Assembly: GCA_021399445.1 (NCBI GenBank)
Contig: JAJTUQ010000005.1
Coordinates: forward strand, 1,426,001-1,490,000
Direction: 5' to 3'
DNA: 64,000 nt
DNA from: Xylogone sp. PMI_703
Lineage: Eukaryota > Ascomycota > Leotiomycetes
The notes beneath the pieces are model-generated. The model saw only the letters and a list, made by a program, of their open reading frames with translations, did no database searches and was not told the DNA's origin. Position 1 is the first letter of the stretch. Each line of letters begins with the position of its first letter. This document shows positions 48,222 to 59,537 of this stretch, piece after piece. Made by a program: the position numbers and the translations under genes.

Positions 48222-48680
48222 TCAGAGTACTTTCTTTTCTTTCTGTTCCTGATCAAGCCTTTCTTTTTCCTCCTTAGCATCCAATTCATCTAAAGTACTA
48301 AGCCCCCTCCAGAACATCTCACTAGCACAGGACCGAAGTTGTCGTTGTTGCACATCAAGCCTAAGAAATTTAGCTAAAGCTTCCTTGCGATCGGCCTCTA
48401 ACCGGGCCTCTTCACGGGCTATCCTGTCCCATTCCTCAGAACTTGAAAAAAGAGTATCACATTTCGTATGGCCTCCGGCTTTCACGCACTCCGCACAACG
48501 ACGAGAACCTTTCGCCACGACACAATCTAGTTTCCTCCTTTCATAATATGAACACAGGAATAGCATCGGAATTCCTGTAGATTTAATTTGAGAATATAAC
48601 CTGCTACGATTTTCGGTTGTCAGAACCTTCTACCTTTCCAAGTCAATAAACTCTTCGCTAGCTGAACGCTTTGAAGACAT
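48222..48680 (-). pseudogene. Antisense Cys-rich ORF between pol and the 3' LTR
   Basis: On the minus strand, from ATG 48680 (MSSKRSASEEFIDLER), one frame runs 152 codons with a single TAG near 48630, then is open from 48566 to 48222. It has a cysteine module CSYYERRKLDCVVAKGSRRC, followed by AECVKAGGHTKCD, then a long charged coiled coil (EEARLEADRKEALAKFLRL, then DELDAKEEKERLDQEQKEK). It is clearly GC-richer than the surrounding element. Similar Cys-plus-coiled-coil ORFs are, from memory, frequent beside fungal Ty3/gypsy elements; their role is unknown. It may be an element-encoded accessory gene. Confidence 0.6.
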
Positions 48681-48770
48681 AATGGAAAAGAAAGGAAGTT
48701 TGGATTTCTACGAGACCTTTCATACCTTAGTTATAAGCTTCGGGACAGAGCTAAACTAGGAAAGGGATAA

Positions 48771-49427
48771 TGTCACGACCCCACAAAGTTATAACAAGCA
48801 ACCTAATTATAGAGCCTCTATAACCATCACCTTAGTTAAATAAGTATAAGATAAGACAGCTATCAGAGTCCTGGTTATAGTATCGTTAGTATTATCACAT
48901 TACTAATACTAATAAAAGGATAGTACAAGTTCAACACTAATACTATAAAAAAGGTTATACAAGTTAAAGAATAATATTATCAGAATTATAATACTAACCC
49001 TTTGGTTATACTAATTAAGTAAAAATATTATTAAAAAAATAGTACTATCTTTCTGTTTATGTTAGCGATTTACTTATATGTGCAAAAAGCTAATATTAAC
49101 AATTAAGTAAACATCTAGATTAGCTAAGATAATCAGTCAGATTAGTGCTAATTGATATGACCCAGAGGGATCAGGAGGATTAGTACTGATCATATTAATT
49201 CCACGATCAGTTAAGCTCGAACTGATCTATCTGATCCCAAGGTTTGTTCACTCTATAAGTAGATAGTTTTACAGTAAATAAGAACTTTATGCTTAACTCA
49301 ATTAATTTATAGCATACTTGCATTTCATAATAACTACCCTAAAGTCTTGTGAAACTATTCTCTTGTCCTTTACCTTCATCTATCATTTGAGTAATAGATA
49401 ACCCTAAACCCTTGTAAGAATGTTATA
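48771..49427 (+). repeat. 3' LTR, 657 bp
   Basis: Same length and ends as the 5' LTR, but with a different set of transitions (mostly G to A on this strand), as expected when RIP acts separately on each copy. Confidence 0.92.
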
Positions 49428-49494
49428 ATTACTTGACTAAAGTAAACATTAAATATACTATTATTATAAATTAAAGGTTAATGTTATTATAGTA

Positions 49495-49639
49495 ATATGA
49501 TGAAATTGATTATTTTTTATTATATGAAATATATACAAAAAAATAAATAGTCATATTCACTTTGTGGTCACACTTATGTCTACTAACTAAGAGGCAATGA
49601 CTAGAAATACAGGCCAATTAAACAAAGAGAGCCGACGAT
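49495..49639. repeat. Right TIR of copy A
   Basis: 145 bp, mutated relative to the left TIR but readable to the terminal gagagccgacgat, followed by the TA duplication. Confidence 0.85.
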
Positions 49640-49754
49640 TAAGGTAAACAAAATCATAAACTAATCTTGCCTAATTATGCTGTACTTATACAGAATCTTT
49701 TGAATATAGGTCATATCACGGAGCCAGTTCAAGGAGATGTACATCAATAGATAT

Positions 49755-50361
49755 TGTCACAACCCTGCAGGGTTGTAACAAGCGACTTAAAGTACAGGGC
49801 CTCTATAGCTGTCGCCTTAGTTAAATAAGTATAAGATAAGACAGCTACCAGGGTCCTAGTTATGGTATCGCTAATACTATTGTATTACTAGTACTAGTAA
49901 AAGGATAGTACAAGTTCAACATTAGTATTATAAAAAGGGTTGTACAAGCTAAAGGATAGTACTATCGGAATTATAGTACTAACCTTTTAGTTATACTAGC
50001 TAAGTAATAATACTATCAGAGAAATAGTACTACTTTTCTGCTTGTACTAGCAATTTGCTTATACGTATAAAAAGTTAGTACTAATGATTAAGTGAGTACC
50101 TAGATTAAATAAACAGATCCCATGGATCCCATGAATCTCAGAAAGATCAATGAGATCAATAGGACTCAGAGGAAATTCACTCTTTATATAAGTAGATTAA
50201 ACTCACAATAGATAAGAGCTTCGTGCTCAACTCAATTGATTTACAGCATACCTACATTTCATAGTAACTACCCTAAAGTCTTGTGAAGTTATTCTCTTGC
50301 CCTTTACCTTCATCTATCATTTGAGTGATAGATAACCCCTTACCCTTGTAAGAACGTTACA
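49755..50361 (+). mobile_element. Solo LTR of the same Ty3/gypsy family
   Basis: Begins TGTCACAACCCTGCAGGG and ends AACGTTACA. It is flanked by a perfect 5-bp duplication GATAT (49750-49754 and 50362-50366). At 607 bp it is about 50 bp shorter than the full element's LTRs: the segment holding the GATCAGTACTGATC palindromes is replaced by a different gatccc/gatcaat-rich one. It is the least RIP-mutated LTR here. It was formed by LTR-LTR recombination. Confidence 0.9.
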
Positions 50362-50366
50362 GATAT

Positions 50367-52076
50367 ATTATAACTAGATAATATAATCAGGACACTGTTT
50401 ACAATTATATAATAGTGTATGTAATAACGTAAAAACATTTTTCGTCGTTTGAAAATAATAATGACGCAGGAAACTTAGAACGACGAAATAAATTGTTACA
50501 ATAAGAATGAAGAATATTATTACTTTATATACAAATATGAGATATAGTTAAATATATTGTAGTTCATAAATAAGTCTTTGATATACTGTTAAACGTTAAT
50601 ATAACCTCATATCTAACCTCATTAGTATATATCTGCTAATACTTTACCATAAATCTCGTGAACCATATCTTCATTAACTTGACAAACTACTTTTACCCTC
50701 CTTCGTCTTCTACAAGGAGGATAATACTATCCCAGTATACCTCTAGCTAATGCAGAGATACCAAAGTGCTATAGCAACAAAGCATTCCCCTGATCATATA
50801 CCTGTTATCGGTTTGTATTAAGTAAAATACATTATTGATTTGTTTATAACCCTCGAATAAAGTCTACAAGAATTGCTTAAGTATAGCCTAAAGTAATTAA
50901 ATCTAAAATACACAAAAGAAAAGTTAACATATTCTTATTCAAGAATAATTTAATGACTTAACCTTGATGTCGAAAAATTAATTATGTTATATTTCTATAA
51001 TATTTTACCTTTTAGAGAAAGTAATTTCAAATCCCTTAACTGTCTTAAGTAAATATTCTGGATATTTACATAAATAATAATTTTTCATGAAAATTCTAAA
51101 AATAGTTATTTAAGTAATTTTATAATTTTTGTTTTATTATATTAATATTAGGTAATATCATAAACAATATTTATTTATATAACTCTTGAAGTTAAGATAA
51201 GGCCTTGAGATATTTTTTATCAGTATAAATAAATCAGAGTTAAGTAGACCAGTATTATTGAATATATCAATAGAAGATAAATTATGTTATATTATGAAAA
51301 TGTATAAAAACTTTGTTAAACAAAGAGAAAAGAATTAATATTAAAATTTAATTTATGTGATATAAAAAAATAACTTAATTTTTTACTGTTTTTTTATATA
51401 TTATATTAATTCTTAATTTGACCAGAAAAGAAAATAAAAAGCCTGAAAATAATAATTATTAATTAGATATTAATATTATTCTTATTTCTGCAAAATTATT
51501 TCTATAAGTATATTTATTTACTTTGTTTGTTTAAGCTTTGATAAGTAATATATTTATATTATAAGTTAATAAAAATTTGAGAATTAGAAATACTTGACTA
51601 GATATACTATAGTCTTTGTATTATATAGAATTATAAGAGTCTGAGTATATTATATTAAATATATTAGAAATATATCTTTAATATAATAAGTTTAATATAG
51701 AAATATAAATATTTTTTGTTTTAATAAATTTGTTTTAAAAGATAATATAACTTTGATTTAACTATTATAGAAAATGACCTTAATATAAGTTCTGTTGTTA
51801 ATAATCTTTATTCATTAAAACCTAAAAATAGATTAATTGTTTTAAATAAATTATGTACATAAATATACTCTTATATCAGAAAATTAAATATATACTTAAA
51901 ATTAAATTAATATCAAAAGGTCAAAGTATACTTAAAATCAAAAATCAACAATATAAATTTTTTTTAGAAATTTAGCTAAAATAGTTATTAAGGATAATTT
52001 ATATTAAAAAGGAAAAGAACAAAGAAAATAAAAAAGTATTTAGTTATAAAGAATAATATAAATCATAATAAAATGA
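50367..52076. other. AT-rich RIP-like DNA, unclassified
   Basis: 1.7 kb of extremely AT-rich sequence between the solo LTR and DNA transposon copy B. No coding motif survives. A slightly GC-richer patch at 50.65-50.83 kb contains an inverted cctcctt...aaggagg. It is probably an older transposon beyond recognition. Confidence 0.45.
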
Positions 52077-52224
52077 TAATTGTCGGCTCTCTTCGCTTAA
52101 TCAGCCTGCATTTCTAGTCGTTGCCTCCTAGTTAGTAAATATAAGTATGACTATAAAACAAGTACAACTATTTATTTTTTTGTATGTATTTTGTATAATA
52201 AAAAATAATTAATTTTATTATATT

Positions 52225-52454
52225 TGTTAAGATTATGATCGTTATGCTCATATAAGGGAAGTGTTGGTTCACTAGGCACTACCGTATTGTAGGGTTGAAT
52301 AGGCTTATATTGGCTTATACATTGTATGTTTATGCTTCTATCTAGTATTTAAGGGGTTGCACCCTTAAATACTCTCTTACCGGATTATTAGTCGTTCCAC
52401 TCCGATCGCATAGCTACCGAGCGCCAGTATGCTCTGCTCCCATAATTCCTAACA
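52225..52454. mobile_element. 230-bp solo LTR-like insertion in copy B
   Basis: Starts TGTTAAGATTATG and ends CATAATTCCTAACA, imperfect inverted ends of the TG...CA type. It is flanked by a perfect 5-bp duplication ATATT (52220-52224 and 52455-52459). Inside is an inverted repeat TTAAGGG...CCCTTAA near 52358. It is GC-balanced inside very AT-rich DNA, so it probably arrived after most of the RIP. The ends resemble short Ty1/copia LTRs. No internal coding part is present. Confidence 0.82.
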
Positions 52455-52459
52455 ATATT

Positions 52460-54540
52460 TATAATATAAAATATTTTTTAATCTCTGATATATTTAATTT
52501 TGATGAAGTTAACATTAAATTGTTTAAATCACTTAAATTACTTGAATCTGAATTTACTGATTCGTAGCTATCTTTATCAATATTCAAGTTTATATATTTT
52601 TTCTCTTTCTTCTCCTTCTCCTCCTTTTCCTCTTCTTTTTCTATTACCTTAAAAAAAGTCTATATATATATTAATATTAATTTATTTATAGTCTTTATAC
52701 TTTAAGACTATATATTTACTTTTTCCAGTAGTCCAGAGTTAGTCTATAAGTTTATATTAATTAATTTAAGGCTTTAAGAGTTTTTTGTAAACTTTAGGAA
52801 GAATAAAAAAGTATATTCCTTATATAATTCTAGAATATTTAAAATCTTTTTTAACTTTTTCAAAGTTTTTTTTCGAAGTCTTTTTTCTTATACTATATTA
52901 CTCAAATAACTTTTTGTTTTCTCTTCTCTTGATTAGTTATTCTTTTTAATATTTTAACTTCTTTATTAGTTTTCTTTTTTGCTTTTTTATACTCTTTTTC
53001 TTTTTTGACTATTATTATTTATTCTGTAATTAATTCTTTTCTTTTTTAAAACTTTTTATAATTCTATAATTTTCTGGTTATAATATCTTTGAACTTTTTA
53101 TGTATAATAAATAGTTAAAACTTAATAAATTCTTCTTTTTCTAAGATTATATAAATGTCTTTTACGAAAAACTTAAACTTTTACTAAAAAAGAAAACTAA
53201 GAATATTTATAACTTTATCTTTAAGTTTGTTTATTTAATATTGAACTTATTATATAATTTTAAGAGTATTTTGTTTAAGTAAATCTGATTTTAATAATTT
53301 AATTTTAAGTTTTTTTGTATATTTATCTATAAACTTAAAAATAATATTCTTATGTAATAAATATATATTAGACTTTTCCTAAGTACTCTGAATAATAAAC
53401 TTAATAAAGATTTAATGTCAAATCTAAGGTAAATCTCGAAAAAAGGAAATAATTGAGTAATCAAAATCTAAAGATTTTATAGTACATTAAATTACTTTAT
53501 TATATTAATACTTATATAATTAAAATACTTTTATATTTAAAGGTTATATACAATGAATAAAATAAAATAAAAACATTAATAAGATTATATTATTTTTTTT
53601 AGTTAATAAGGTAAAGTCTAATAATATATGGCTATTATGACTATCCATAAGAAGAAGTTTGTATGATTGATCTGAGTTAACTTTAGTATACTTAATAAAG
53701 TGTTAAAGTCACTGAAGACTAATATAATTAGTTATATAACTATTATTAATCAATTTAACTAACTTTAGGCCATTCAGTTTATCTTTGTTATACCAAGAAT
53801 TTATATGATATTTGCCTTGAACAACAATTATTAGTAAAATAAGATTTTCTTTATCAGTATATATAATTTTAATTATAATGATTAATTTTCGGTTTTCAGG
53901 GCTTAAAGAATAAAGTTATCAACATTAGAAAAAATGTTCTTTTATACAAAATACAAAAAGAAGAGTTATACTTTAATGATTTCTATAAAAATTAATACTT
54001 TTACCTCTTTAAAATACTTAATCCTAAATCCAGATTTGTCAAAGTTATAAAAATCTTTATTATGAATATTATAATACTTTATAATGGCTTTATATTACTT
54101 GAACCAATCTTTTATATCTTTATAGTCTTAAACTATAACTTTATCATATATTATTAATTTGGTCTTAATTTTATAAAAATATAGTTAACTCTTTTATCAT
54201 TTTCGGAACTACTTACAGTTAAAAAAGATTAATTAATTTTATTATATATATAGTAAATAACATTAAATATAATATCTTTAGTAAACAATTGGTTATTTTC
54301 GAATAACGATTTAATATAAGTATGAACAGCTTGTTCTTAGGTAACTATCAATATTCGATTCTGGCTATTATACTGTTTGTGTTTAATACTGAATAAAGTA
54401 TTTCGCTTTTTGGCCATAGCCAAAGTTGACTGGCTAACCTTGAATATCTTGCTTATCACATAAAGACTCTCGTTGAGGTTTTCGGAAAGTCATTCTTTGG
54501 CTGCTGAAAGGCATTGTTTGACTAGAGTAAACATTAGATA
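52460..54540 (-). pseudogene. Pogo/Fot-like transposase remnant, copy B
   Basis: Read from right to left, the N-terminal helix-turn-helix region is at about 54.3-54.53 kb, the catalytic part in the middle is unreadable because of stops, and the acidic Lys/Glu C-terminal tail is at about 52.5-52.65 kb, parallel to that of copy A. No intact domain remains. Confidence 0.55.
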
Positions 54541-54726
54541 TGCTATTGTTGTAGGTTAGGGGTTAATGTTATTATGGTGGTACGATGAAATTGATTATTT
54601 TTTATTATACGAAATGTATACAAAAAAATAAATAGTTATATTCGCTTTGTGGTCATACTCACGTCCACCGACTAGGAGGCGACGACTAGAAATGCAGGCC
54701 GATTAAGCGAAGAGAGCCGACGATTA

Positions 54727-54734
54727 TATATAAA
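54727..54734 (+). promoter_or_regulatory. TATA-like box before the HET gene
   Basis: tatataaa directly follows the TA target site of DNA transposon copy B, 154 bp before the ATG at 54888. The transposon therefore adjoins or forms part of the promoter. Confidence 0.35.
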
Positions 54735-54887
54735 TGCAATATTTAAAACTTCTCTATCCACCAGAAAATATTCTATATCAATTATTAGACTGTCCGGCCC
54801 CATTTGTCCCCAATTCCTACATCACTCTTAACTTCCAAAAGGATCAAATCTAATTTTTCCCTTCAGCGACAAGACTCACCATTAAAC

Positions 54888-56947
54888 ATGACATGCGACT
54901 GCTGCCTAGGAATTAATTTAAAAGATCTTAAAAGCAATAGCGGATACGTCCATCATCAAAGCTGTAACGACCTTGTCGCTAGCACGAATACATGTGACCT
55001 GTGCCTCGTCATTGTTACCGTTTTGAAGCGCAGTATTCATCATCTACGCCGTCAGTCAAATCCAGTCAAAAGCATATCTGATATTGGGCAGTGGGGTCCC
55101 GTTAGGCTGTTTGCGGCTGGCCGGAAAATTGATTCGCAAAATGTGAGGTATCGTGAGAGGGGGCCAGTGAGAGAGAAACTGTTGTCACAAAGCGTAGCTG
55201 TCGTCGTTGGTGAACCAGATGCTCTATATTACGGTCCAGAAAATGCGGTGTTGGATATGTACGCGGACAAAGGTAAGAAGGGCTCTGTTGATAGATCAGT
55301 TATGGTATGTGAAAGGGAAACTAACATTGAACAGGATCATTTGCAGAATCGGTTGGAGTTGCTGCTCCATCTGCGACTGTCCAAGATGAGCCAGCGAGTG
55401 ATTTCAACATTGTCCGGATCTGTAACTGGCTCCAACAGTGTGACTCCTCTCATCTGATGTGCCAGCCGAACTTCACTATATCGAAGACTATGGATTCTCC
55501 AACGAGGCTATTAGACGTCGGTTTTCCTGGGCAGTGGAAGGTTAAGTTAATTGAACCAAACAAGCAGCCAGTGAAATATGTCGCTCTCAGTTATTGCTGG
55601 GGCAGTCCTCACAGTGGATTATTTACTACTGATGATACACTCACTGATATGATGCGTGGTGTTCCCTTGGATTGCTTGTCGAAGACAATTCAGGATGCCA
55701 TCATCGTAGTTCGCAAGCTTGGTCTTAAGTACCTTTGGGTCGATGCACTGTGTATTATCCAGGAGAACAAAATGGACTGGAGTCGGGAGTCTAAAAGAAT
55801 GGATCTGGTATACTCTAATGCTTACTTAACCATTGGTGCAACCTCTGCGACAGCAGCTTCAGAAGGATTTCTGTCGTTCAGAAACTGTCACAAAGTTACT
55901 CTCGACTTTCGAATTGATAGTAACTCCAAAGCTTGTGGTGTTGTTTATTACAAAGAAGCTATTGAAATTAGTGATGCCTATTTGCAACATGTGTTGAAGA
56001 GTCCTCTATTGCAGCGGGGGTGGGTTAAGCAGGAACGTATCCTCTCTCATCGCACAATTGATTTTTCTGCAAAGCAAATGTATTGGTCTTGCAAGACGCA
56101 GGTGTTGTCAGAGGACGGACAAATAGATGAGGAATGCCAGGGGCAATCGACAGACTTTATAAATACCCTCCTAGCTTTGCGCCAGTGTCAGTATGCCAGC
56201 TACAATATAGAGATTCTGCTTCGGCAACTGTTCGCAGCATGGGCCGACCTTATATCTGACTACACCAGTCTTCAGCTCACATATGAAAGCGATAGGCTGC
56301 CTGCCCTAGCTGGAATTGTTGGTGTTGCGAAGCAAATACTTTCCGGCAGGTATCTTTCTGGGATTTGGGAAATCAATCTTGCCGATGGCCTTTTCTGGCA
56401 GCCCGCGCAACGACCAATGGAGCGCCCACACGGATTTTATGTGCCTTCTTGGTCGTGGGCTTCATCTACTGGCCGCGTGGATTTGGCAGGACATCAACCA
56501 GATAGATCCAGGATCAAGTTAATCAGCACGGCTTATAATGGAGAGGGGGTACAAGTTCTGAGGCTGAGGGGCCGAGTCCATCGATGTTGTGTATCGTCAA
56601 AGAAAGAGCCACCACCTCTACCTTGCAGGAGCGATAGGAAACTGAAAGATCCCCGGGTAATAATACCTAGTTATGCATTTGCTCTTCACGCGGCCGTCGG
56701 TCCCCGAGTCGTAGGCTCAAAGGTTAGCAACAGTTGTCGGTTTGATGGACAAAGAGGATTTGAGACAGAATTGTACTTCCTGGGGCTTTCTTGTATCGGT
56801 AATGAAGAGCCATATGAGTACCTCGGCCTATTATTGAGAAGAGTAGACAAAGATGACGACGAAATACTGTATGAACGTATTGGTGTTGGGTGGTGTTCGG
56901 ATTCTTTTTGGTATGCTATTTGCCAGTCCGAGCTTTCTCTCATTTAA
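54888..56947 (+). CDS. HET-domain protein (heterokaryon incompatibility type), 665 aa
   Basis: HET proteins act in fungal allorecognition, and many trigger cell death when unlike strains fuse. Exon 1 is 54888-55272, the intron 55273-55334 (GTAAGA, CTAAC branch, ACAG; 62 nt) and exon 2 55335-56947. The splice merges two frames into one of 665 aa. Landmarks: an N-terminal cysteine-rich start (MTCDCCLGINLKDL, then NTCDLCLVIV), a pre-HET FNIVRICNWLQQCDSSH, then the HET core from about residue 207: VKYVALSYCWG, LSKTIQDAIIVVRKLGLKYL, WVDALCIIQ, and RMDLVYSNAYLTIGATSA. The C-terminal part has QRGWVKQERILSHRTIDFS and PSWSWASSTG, both usual in the family. It is undamaged despite transposons on both sides. 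An upstream TTG-opened extension is not needed. Confidence 0.92.
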
Positions 56948-57207
56948 TAGCAGAGTCCAAACCTATGCTTTATATTGGGCAAACCTATATGCATGTGCAC
57001 TTTACTTATATGCACAAAACATGTCACAGCCGTGTCATGTGGCGAATATTTAAGGGGCCGCAAAGATATTTGATACAAATCATGTAGCCAGTTGGGCCAG
57101 AAATGGAGGTAGTTGGCACTAACTCTATTTGAAACTCTACTAACCAAGAGTCTGCTTTATCGATCTTCAGGATTGCACGTCAGACACTGTGTCGTATACT
57201 ATATATA

Positions 57208-58589
57208 CAGTATGTGGACACAAGTCTACGCGAAAACCCACTTTTTGCAAATTTTTCCCACCTTCCGCACCCACCCCCCTTTTTCAACTTAATGGCACGC
57301 CCACCAGGAACCCCTAGACCACCTCTAGCAGAGCTCTCCCCAGGCTCCAGAAACAAAATAGTGGGGGCAAGGCAATCTGGAGTTAAAGTATCAAAGATTT
57401 CATATAGCCAGGGCTATAGTCACTCAACAGTGCGTTCTGTGCTTGCCAACGCTGAAAACCAGGTCTCCTGTATCTCTAAGTCACGCAGTGGTGCACCCTC
57501 CTTATTAAATATCTATGACCAGAGGTTAATCTTCAGAACTATACGAGCAGAGCCCAAGATAACTGCAGCTCAATTGACACGTATGTTAGGAGATAAGGTC
57601 AACAAGAAGACTGTATACCGATTTTTGAAGAAATCCGGTATACAGAAATAGAGATACACAAAACGTATACTCTTGAACCATACTCTAGCTGCTAAAAGGC
57701 TAGAATAGGGCATCAATAACGATAATATGGGATTGGCCTATTGGAGACGTTGGATCTAGTCTGACGAGTGTTAAATTGAGCATGGAAAAGGAGGCAAGTG
57801 GGACTTTGTTTTTAGGAAGCGAGGTTAGTATAACATACTACTTTCAAACAACAATTGCTCAACCAATCGAACAGGCCAAGCTTTACAACTATAAGCTGTT
57901 CAAGGCAAGCCTACAAGAGGTCTAACGGTTATGTTCTGGGCTGCGTTTGGCTTCAATTGCCGTACTGATCTGGTAGTTATGAAAGGAGACCCTGAATCGA
58001 AGCGTGGAGGGGTGACCTCTCGACGGTATCTTGAAGTGCTTGAAGAGCACTTGCCTACAATACTTGACGGCAATTCTATATTCATGCACGATAACTCACC
58101 TGTCCATACAGCCCATATAATTAGGGATTAGTTTGCTGAGATGGCTATAAACGTGGCCGATTGGCCACCCTACTCTCCTGACCTGAACCCTATCGAGAAC
58201 CTCTGGAAGGTGCTCAAGGCAAAAATTATTGAGATGTACCCTGAGCTTGAAACGTTCAAGGATAACGAGGATACCAAAGAACTGTTGATTCAAGCCGCAA
58301 TTGAGGCATGGAAGGCTCTGGATGTTAATATGCTGAATCATCTAATAGATACTATGCAACACAGGGTAGATGCAGTCATTGAGGCTAACAGGTGGTATAC
58401 CAAGTATTAGATCAAGAGATTTTCAGCTCAAATAATTATGATATAGACTTTAGTGTATGTAGAATCCATTGCAATTATCCATTTTTCAATTGAATTGTAA
58501 TTGGGTGAGATATGGCGGTCTGAAAGGGAGGTGTTGAGTTGGGGAAAATGCTATTTTTAGAAATCGCGTAGACTTATGTCCACCCACTG
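57208..58589 (+). mobile_element. Tc1-like (DD34E) DNA transposon, 1382 bp
   Basis: The TIRs of about 26 bp start CAGTaTGTGGACA at the left and are mirrored at the right end (gtccacccactg). Both ends are flanked by TA (57206-57207 and 58590-58591), the Tc1/mariner target duplication. The size is normal for the family. The GC content is moderate, so RIP damage is light compared with the block to the left. Confidence 0.92.
57295..58410 (+). pseudogene. Tc1-like transposase, broken
   Basis: ATG 57295 opens an N-terminal part of 118 codons with paired helix-turn-helix character (LSPGSRNKIVGARQSG, then SHSTVRSVL, and KKTVYRFLKKSGIQK), ending at TAG 57649-57651. More stops and at least one frame change follow. 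The catalytic part then resumes at about 57931: MFWAAFGFNCRTDLVVMKGD, FMHDNSPVHTA (second Asp), one TAG at 58129, then WPPYSPDLNPIENLW. There are 34 residues between that Asp and the final Glu, i.e. DD34E. Several of the TAGs replace expected Trp codons, as G-to-A changes would do. It is not functional as it stands. Confidence 0.88.
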
Positions 58590-58591
58590 TA

Positions 58592-59520
58592 TATATATAT
58601 TGTATCTCTATTTCATGCTAAGGAACGCATGTCTTTTGCCACTTATTTCCGATTTTGCTCATCGCGATATAAAACGGAGACTGTAGAGACGAATCTCTGC
58701 ATGTGCGGTGTCATTCAAGCACGTGGTAAAGGATTATTGCCTTAATGCTTTGTGACAATGGCACTGGTTTCGCTAGCAAGTGTACAGTAACTTGTTCTGT
58801 GCGCTTATCTTCTTCATTAAGTGTTTGGTCAACGGGACACCGATTTCGCTCGTAACTGTACATGTGGAATTTTCTGCCAACTGAATCCCGTTGCAATTCA
58901 CATATGAACCAATTATGATCAGCTACCGGAATCTACCGAAGGCTAAGTGTCTTGAAAGTCAAACATAATGTTTTCTACCAATAGAACTTTCGGCTTTTTT
59001 AGCATACCACAAAGATAATTTGTAATATCATTGGATGAAAACCTCACAAAAATCTATATCTTACTTTTGACTTTACTATTTGAAAGCCTAGATCAAGTTA
59101 ACGAAAGAATAGATTACTAAGCCTGGAACAGAATTATAAAGAAATGATATTATAATACTTATGATAAAATATTCTGTATGAAAGTTCGGCAAGGAAATTA
59201 AAGCGAAAACTAAAATTAGGACAAGAAGAAAAGTAGATAATATTTTAATAATAATAAAGAGGTTTGTACTTATATATTATGAAAAACAACAAATTATTTT
59301 TAATCATTATTTATTTTTTACTTAATTGATCATTTTATTGAATACTTTGATTATCTTATTATATATTATATAATTTTGACTAAATGTACTTATAAAAATC
59401 ATTTTATCTTTGATTAGAAAAAGTATAGAACAAAGTTCATGAATTAATTACTTCTGATTCTTAAATTATAGTATAAACTTTATAATAATATTCTCGAATT
59501 TATTCTTATTTATATATCTT
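58592..59520. other. AT-rich spacer
   Basis: No gene. The AT content rises to the right of about 59.0 kb to the level of RIP-affected DNA. Confidence 0.4.
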
Positions 59521-59537
59521 AATTTTATGTTAATGAT

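Larger units (their letters stand above)
42031..49427 (+). mobile_element. Ty3/gypsy chromovirus-type LTR retrotransposon, RIP-decayed
   Basis: 7397 bp, inserted into DNA transposon copy A with a perfect 5-bp duplication ATTAC (42026-42030 and 49428-49432). Both LTRs are 657 bp. On the plus strand, fragments in order are: a gag-like region (about 42.95-43.6 kb), aspartic protease (about 44.8-45.14 kb), reverse transcriptase (about 45.5-45.95 kb), RNase H (about 46.1-46.6 kb), integrase (about 46.85-47.5 kb) and a chromodomain-like end (about 48.0-48.1 kb). The order RT before integrase places it in Ty3/gypsy. A purine tract aggaaaggga (48758-48767) before the 3' LTR fits the polypurine primer site. 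No clear tRNA primer site follows the 5' LTR. It cannot encode working proteins. Confidence 0.93.
39827..49639 (-). mobile_element. Pogo/Fot-like DNA transposon, copy A, split by a retrotransposon
   Basis: The outer ends are 145-bp inverted repeats, 39827-39971 and 49495-49639, starting ATCGTCGGCTCTCTTCGC. Each is followed outward by TA (39825-39826 and 49640-49641), the target duplication of Tc1/mariner-pogo elements. Removing the nested retroelement and its duplicated 5 bp leaves 2411 bp, exactly the size of copy B after the same correction. The transposase lies on the minus strand and is wrecked by C-to-T and G-to-A changes typical of RIP. A 134-codon piece of its C-terminus (39972-40376, acidic KEEEEKEEEEKEEEK tail) is still open. 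Confidence 0.88.
52079..54724 (-). mobile_element. Pogo/Fot-like DNA transposon, copy B
   Basis: 145-bp TIRs (52079-52223 and 54580-54724), each flanked by TA (52077-52078 and 54725-54726). Length 2646 bp; minus the 230-bp LTR-like insert and its 5-bp duplication it is 2411 bp, identical to copy A. The minus-strand transposase is decayed. Near 54.3-54.53 kb the N-terminal frame still shows a helix-turn-helix-like run (VISKIFKVSQSTLAMAKKR) like the psq-type domain of pogo-family transposases. TA duplication, TIRs and this motif support a pogo/Fot call; the family remains an inference. Confidence 0.85.
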
